Shown here: piece by piece, positions 5,683 to 7,505 of the stretch
How positions within the stretch are numbered: the stretch's first letter is position 1
Layout of the letters: each line of letters starts with the position of its first letter
Origin: Campylobacteraceae bacterium
Lineage (GTDB): Bacteria; Campylobacterota; Campylobacteria; Campylobacterales; Sulfurovaceae
Reading direction: 5' to 3'
Assembly (NCBI GenBank): GCA_027063325.1
Contig: JAMOSA010000240.1
Coordinates: 1 to 7,505, forward strand
Length of the DNA stretch: 7,505 bases
Position numbers and translations under genes: made by a program
The notes under the pieces: generated by a model
Database searches by the model: none
Told to the model about the DNA's origin: nothing
The model's input: the letters and a program-made list of their open reading frames with translations, nothing else

Positions 5683-7091
5683 AAGTAACAATATTTTTAT
5701 GCTTTTTGAGTACAACCACTATTTTGGCAATAGATGACAATACTACACAATATAGTGAAGATTATCTAATAATAAAAATGCTTTTAGATGCCCAAGCTGA
5801 TAAAGATATAGAAGCATACAAAGATACTATTAAGCTATACAAAAAGACAAATGTACCTATGTATCTCTATTTGGCAACTAATGCATTAAAAAGGGTAAAA
5901 GATGAGCATAATAAAACATTGGAAAATCTCTATCTTGACTCTTTTAACAAGTGGCAAAAATCTGATATTAGATACCAAAACCAAAATATAACTCTAAAGA
6001 TATACAAAGAGTCAATAAAGTATTTTAAAGAACATAAAAAATATCTAAAAGATTATTTGATAAACAAAGTCTATAAAACAGCATATAATAGCAACAATGA
6101 GAAGCTAATAAGAGACTCCTATTATATTTTAAGTAGTAATGGTATAGAACAAAAATATGTAGTCAGTTTATTAGAAAAGAGTTATTTTAACAAATCCAAT
6201 ACAGATACATACGATAACTTTTTATACTCCCTAACACAATATATGAAACATAAGTGTACTTCAAAATATGCTATAGACAAATCAATAGAAGTTATAAACA
6301 AAAAATTACAGTTAGATTCAAATATAACAAGACATGATATATATCCATACATATATATGATTTGGAATAGTAACAAATACAAAAAAGAGAAAAACTATAA
6401 AAAATTTCTACAAAAGCTCTCAGCACTATATTTTTTATATGATAAAAATAATACTAACAGCAAAAAAAAGTTTTACAATATGGTTAGAAAAGATTTCTCT
6501 TCTTTTTATATAAAAAAGACACTAAATAGTGACAACTATGAGTTACTTAAAGATTTTTTAGAGAAACTAAATAATAAAACTATAAAAGAGAAAAAGTTAC
6601 TCTATAGTATATACAAAGAGTTTAAAGAGTACGACAAAGCTATAGAGTACAGTAAAATATTATATAGAGATACAAAAAAACCTATGTGGTTGGCTGAGGG
6701 TAGTATATTAGAGTATGAAAAAGCAGAAAAAAATAATACTTTGGATAAAAATAAGATACAAAAGTTTATAAAAAATATGAAAAAAGCCATAGATGACGGA
6801 GAAAAGGAGAGTAGCTACCTGAACTACCTTGGTTATATTTTGATAGATAAAGATATAGATATACAAAAAGGGATTAATTTGGTCAAAAAAGCACTAAAAC
6901 TAAGTCCAAATAATCCATACTATCTTGATTCACTTGCATGGGGAGAGTATAAAACAGGTAAATGTAAAGAGGCATATAGAGATATGGAGAGAGTTATAGC
7001 TATGCTTGGTATAAAATATCCAGAGATAAAACTACACTGGAAAAAGATAAAAGAGTGTTACGAAAATACTCAAAATAGTAATAAAAAATAG
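5664..7091 (+). CDS. Exported TPR-repeat protein, lysine-rich
   Basis: This 475-residue protein begins with a signal peptide (KIKVTIFLCFLSTTTILA, residues 5-22, likely cleaved after Ala22), with no lipobox, so it is probably periplasmic. The middle (about 25-380) is helical-looking and very rich in Lys, Asn, Tyr and Ile, with degenerate TPR-like helices and no motif I can name. The clearest repeats lie at about 385-455: SYLNYLGYILIDKD, then GINLVKKALKLSPNNPYYLDSLAWGEYKTGKCKEAYRDMERVI, a standard TPR pair suited to protein binding. The start is GTG at 5664, with GAGG 10 bases upstream; it is the only start that keeps the basic n-region of the signal peptide. It overlaps the YkgJ-type gene by 19 bases, and trpC follows 14 bases later. 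An envelope scaffold or assembly role is possible but unproven. By eye the gene is more AT-rich than its neighbours. Confidence 0.82.
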   Translation: MSWNKIKVTIFLCFLSTTTILAIDDNTTQYSEDYLIIKMLLDAQADKDIEAYKDTIKLYKKTNVPMYLYLATNALKRVKDEHNKTLENLYLDSFNKWQKSDIRYQNQNITLKIYKESIKYFKEHKKYLKDYLINKVYKTAYNSNNEKLIRDSYYILSSNGIEQKYVVSLLEKSYFNKSNTDTYDNFLYSLTQYMKHKCTSKYAIDKSIEVINKKLQLDSNITRHDIYPYIYMIWNSNKYKKEKNYKKFLQKLSALYFLYDKNNTNSKKKFYNMVRKDFSSFYIKKTLNSDNYELLKDFLEKLNNKTIKEKKLLYSIYKEFKEYDKAIEYSKILYRDTKKPMWLAEGSILEYEKAEKNNTLDKNKIQKFIKNMKKAIDDGEKESSYLNYLGYILIDKDIDIQKGINLVKKALKLSPNNPYYLDSLAWGEYKTGKCKEAYRDMERVIAMLGIKYPEIKLHWKKIKECYENTQNSNKK

Positions 7092-7094
7092 TAA

Positions 7095-7100
7095 AAGGAG
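7095..7100 (+). promoter_or_regulatory. Shine-Dalgarno site fixing the TTG start of trpC
   Basis: AAGGAG sits 5 bases before TTG at 7106, in the 14-base gap after the TPR gene. No ATG occurs nearby in frame (the first in-frame ATG is about 26 codons in, inside the conserved domain), so this site decides the unusual start. Confidence 0.75.
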
Positions 7101-7105
7101 ATATA

Positions 7106-7505
7106 TTGGCTGATATACTTGATGAAATTATCAAAAAGACAAAAGAGGATGTAGAAAGAAAAAAGGTAGAGTATCCAATGGAGTGGCTTGGTCGTTCACT
7201 CTCATTCAATCCATTTGTACCAAGGGATGTTTTTACTGCTCTTAAGTCAACTCCAGATAATCCATACAGAATTATTGCAGAGATCAAAAAGGCAAGTCCA
7301 AGCAAAGGAATAATAAGAGAAGATTTTGATCCTCTCACTATTGCCCAAGCCTATGAAAAGGGAGGTGCCAGTGCTTTGTCAATCTTGACTGAACCTCACT
7401 GGTTCAAAGGGGATGTAGAGTATCTTGGAATGGTTAGAAGATATGTATCTACACCTTTACTTAGAAAAGATTTCATTATTGATAAATATCAATTGGTAGA
7501 AGAAT
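7106..7505 (+). CDS. trpC: Indole-3-glycerol phosphate synthase TrpC, N-terminal half (3' truncated by window)
   Basis: This frame runs off the right edge after 133 complete codons, about half of the usual 260-residue enzyme. TrpC closes the indole ring of CdRP to make indole-3-glycerol phosphate in tryptophan synthesis, in the cytoplasm. Reading from TTG: ADILDEIIKKTKEDVERKK is the usual N-terminal helix. AEIKKASPSKGIIREDFDP (about residues 59-77) holds the catalytic lysine and phosphate region. YEKGGASALSILTEPHWFKGDVEYL and PLLRKDFIIDKYQLVEE carry the conserved Glu and the second Lys. No other trp gene is visible, so the gene sits in a mixed operon behind the TPR protein. Everything seen is consistent with an intact enzyme. 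Confidence 0.93.
   Translation, partial: MADILDEIIKKTKEDVERKKVEYPMEWLGRSLSFNPFVPRDVFTALKSTPDNPYRIIAEIKKASPSKGIIREDFDPLTIAQAYEKGGASALSILTEPHWFKGDVEYLGMVRRYVSTPLLRKDFIIDKYQLVEE

Noticed and set aside
5482..6790. Minus-strand open frames opposite the YkgJ-type and TPR genes
   Set aside because: They are hydrophobic, low-complexity translations that arise from antisense reading of lysine-rich AT-rich codons.
7000..7338. 112-residue minus-strand frame with hydrophobic segments opposite trpC
   Set aside because: It spans the TPR end and the trpC start, whose plus-strand frame is plainly IGPS; the membrane-like look is an antisense artefact.

Overview
The window looks like an AT-rich chromosomal segment from a Campylobacterota (epsilonproteobacterial) organism, perhaps of the Sulfurimonas/Sulfurovum type. 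This is inferred from base composition, from the lysine- and isoleucine-rich proteins, from the Bpt-type leucyltransferase resembling Campylobacter homologues, and from very dense gene packing. No species can be named from the sequence alone. There are no tRNA or rRNA genes, no insertion sequence and no CRISPR array, and no gene-free stretch longer than about 60 bases.

Region 1 (1-1514, + strand) is the end of a capsule gene cluster. The C-terminus of kpsC is followed by an overlapping complete kpsS. The two encoded beta-Kdo transferases build the lipid-linked oligo-Kdo anchor for exported capsular polysaccharide.

Region 2 (1520-4539, - strand) is a tight four-gene operon: bpt (N-degron leucyltransferase), a small glycine-zipper lipoprotein, an OmpA-domain lipoprotein with the same glycine-zipper module, and moeA (molybdenum cofactor synthesis). 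Gaps are 3, 15 and a few bases, and two Shine-Dalgarno sequences sit in or on the stop region of the upstream gene. moeA ends 5 bases from the convergent kpsS, and its last codons form a terminator-like hairpin plus T-rich tail.

Region 3 (4594-7505, + strand) runs divergently from bpt: a TrmN6-like tRNA adenine methyltransferase, a YkgJ-type cysteine-cluster protein, an exported lysine-rich TPR protein whose start overlaps the previous gene, and the first 133 codons of trpC (indole-3-glycerol phosphate synthase) with a TTG start. A 54-base space between bpt and the methyltransferase holds two back-to-back TAGAAT -10-like boxes.

Most genes are recognisable housekeeping or envelope functions. 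I see no convincing new multi-gene system. The points most worth a second look are the paired glycine-zipper lipoproteins, the compact divergent promoter with a possibly leaderless bpt transcript, and the uncharacterised exported TPR protein.
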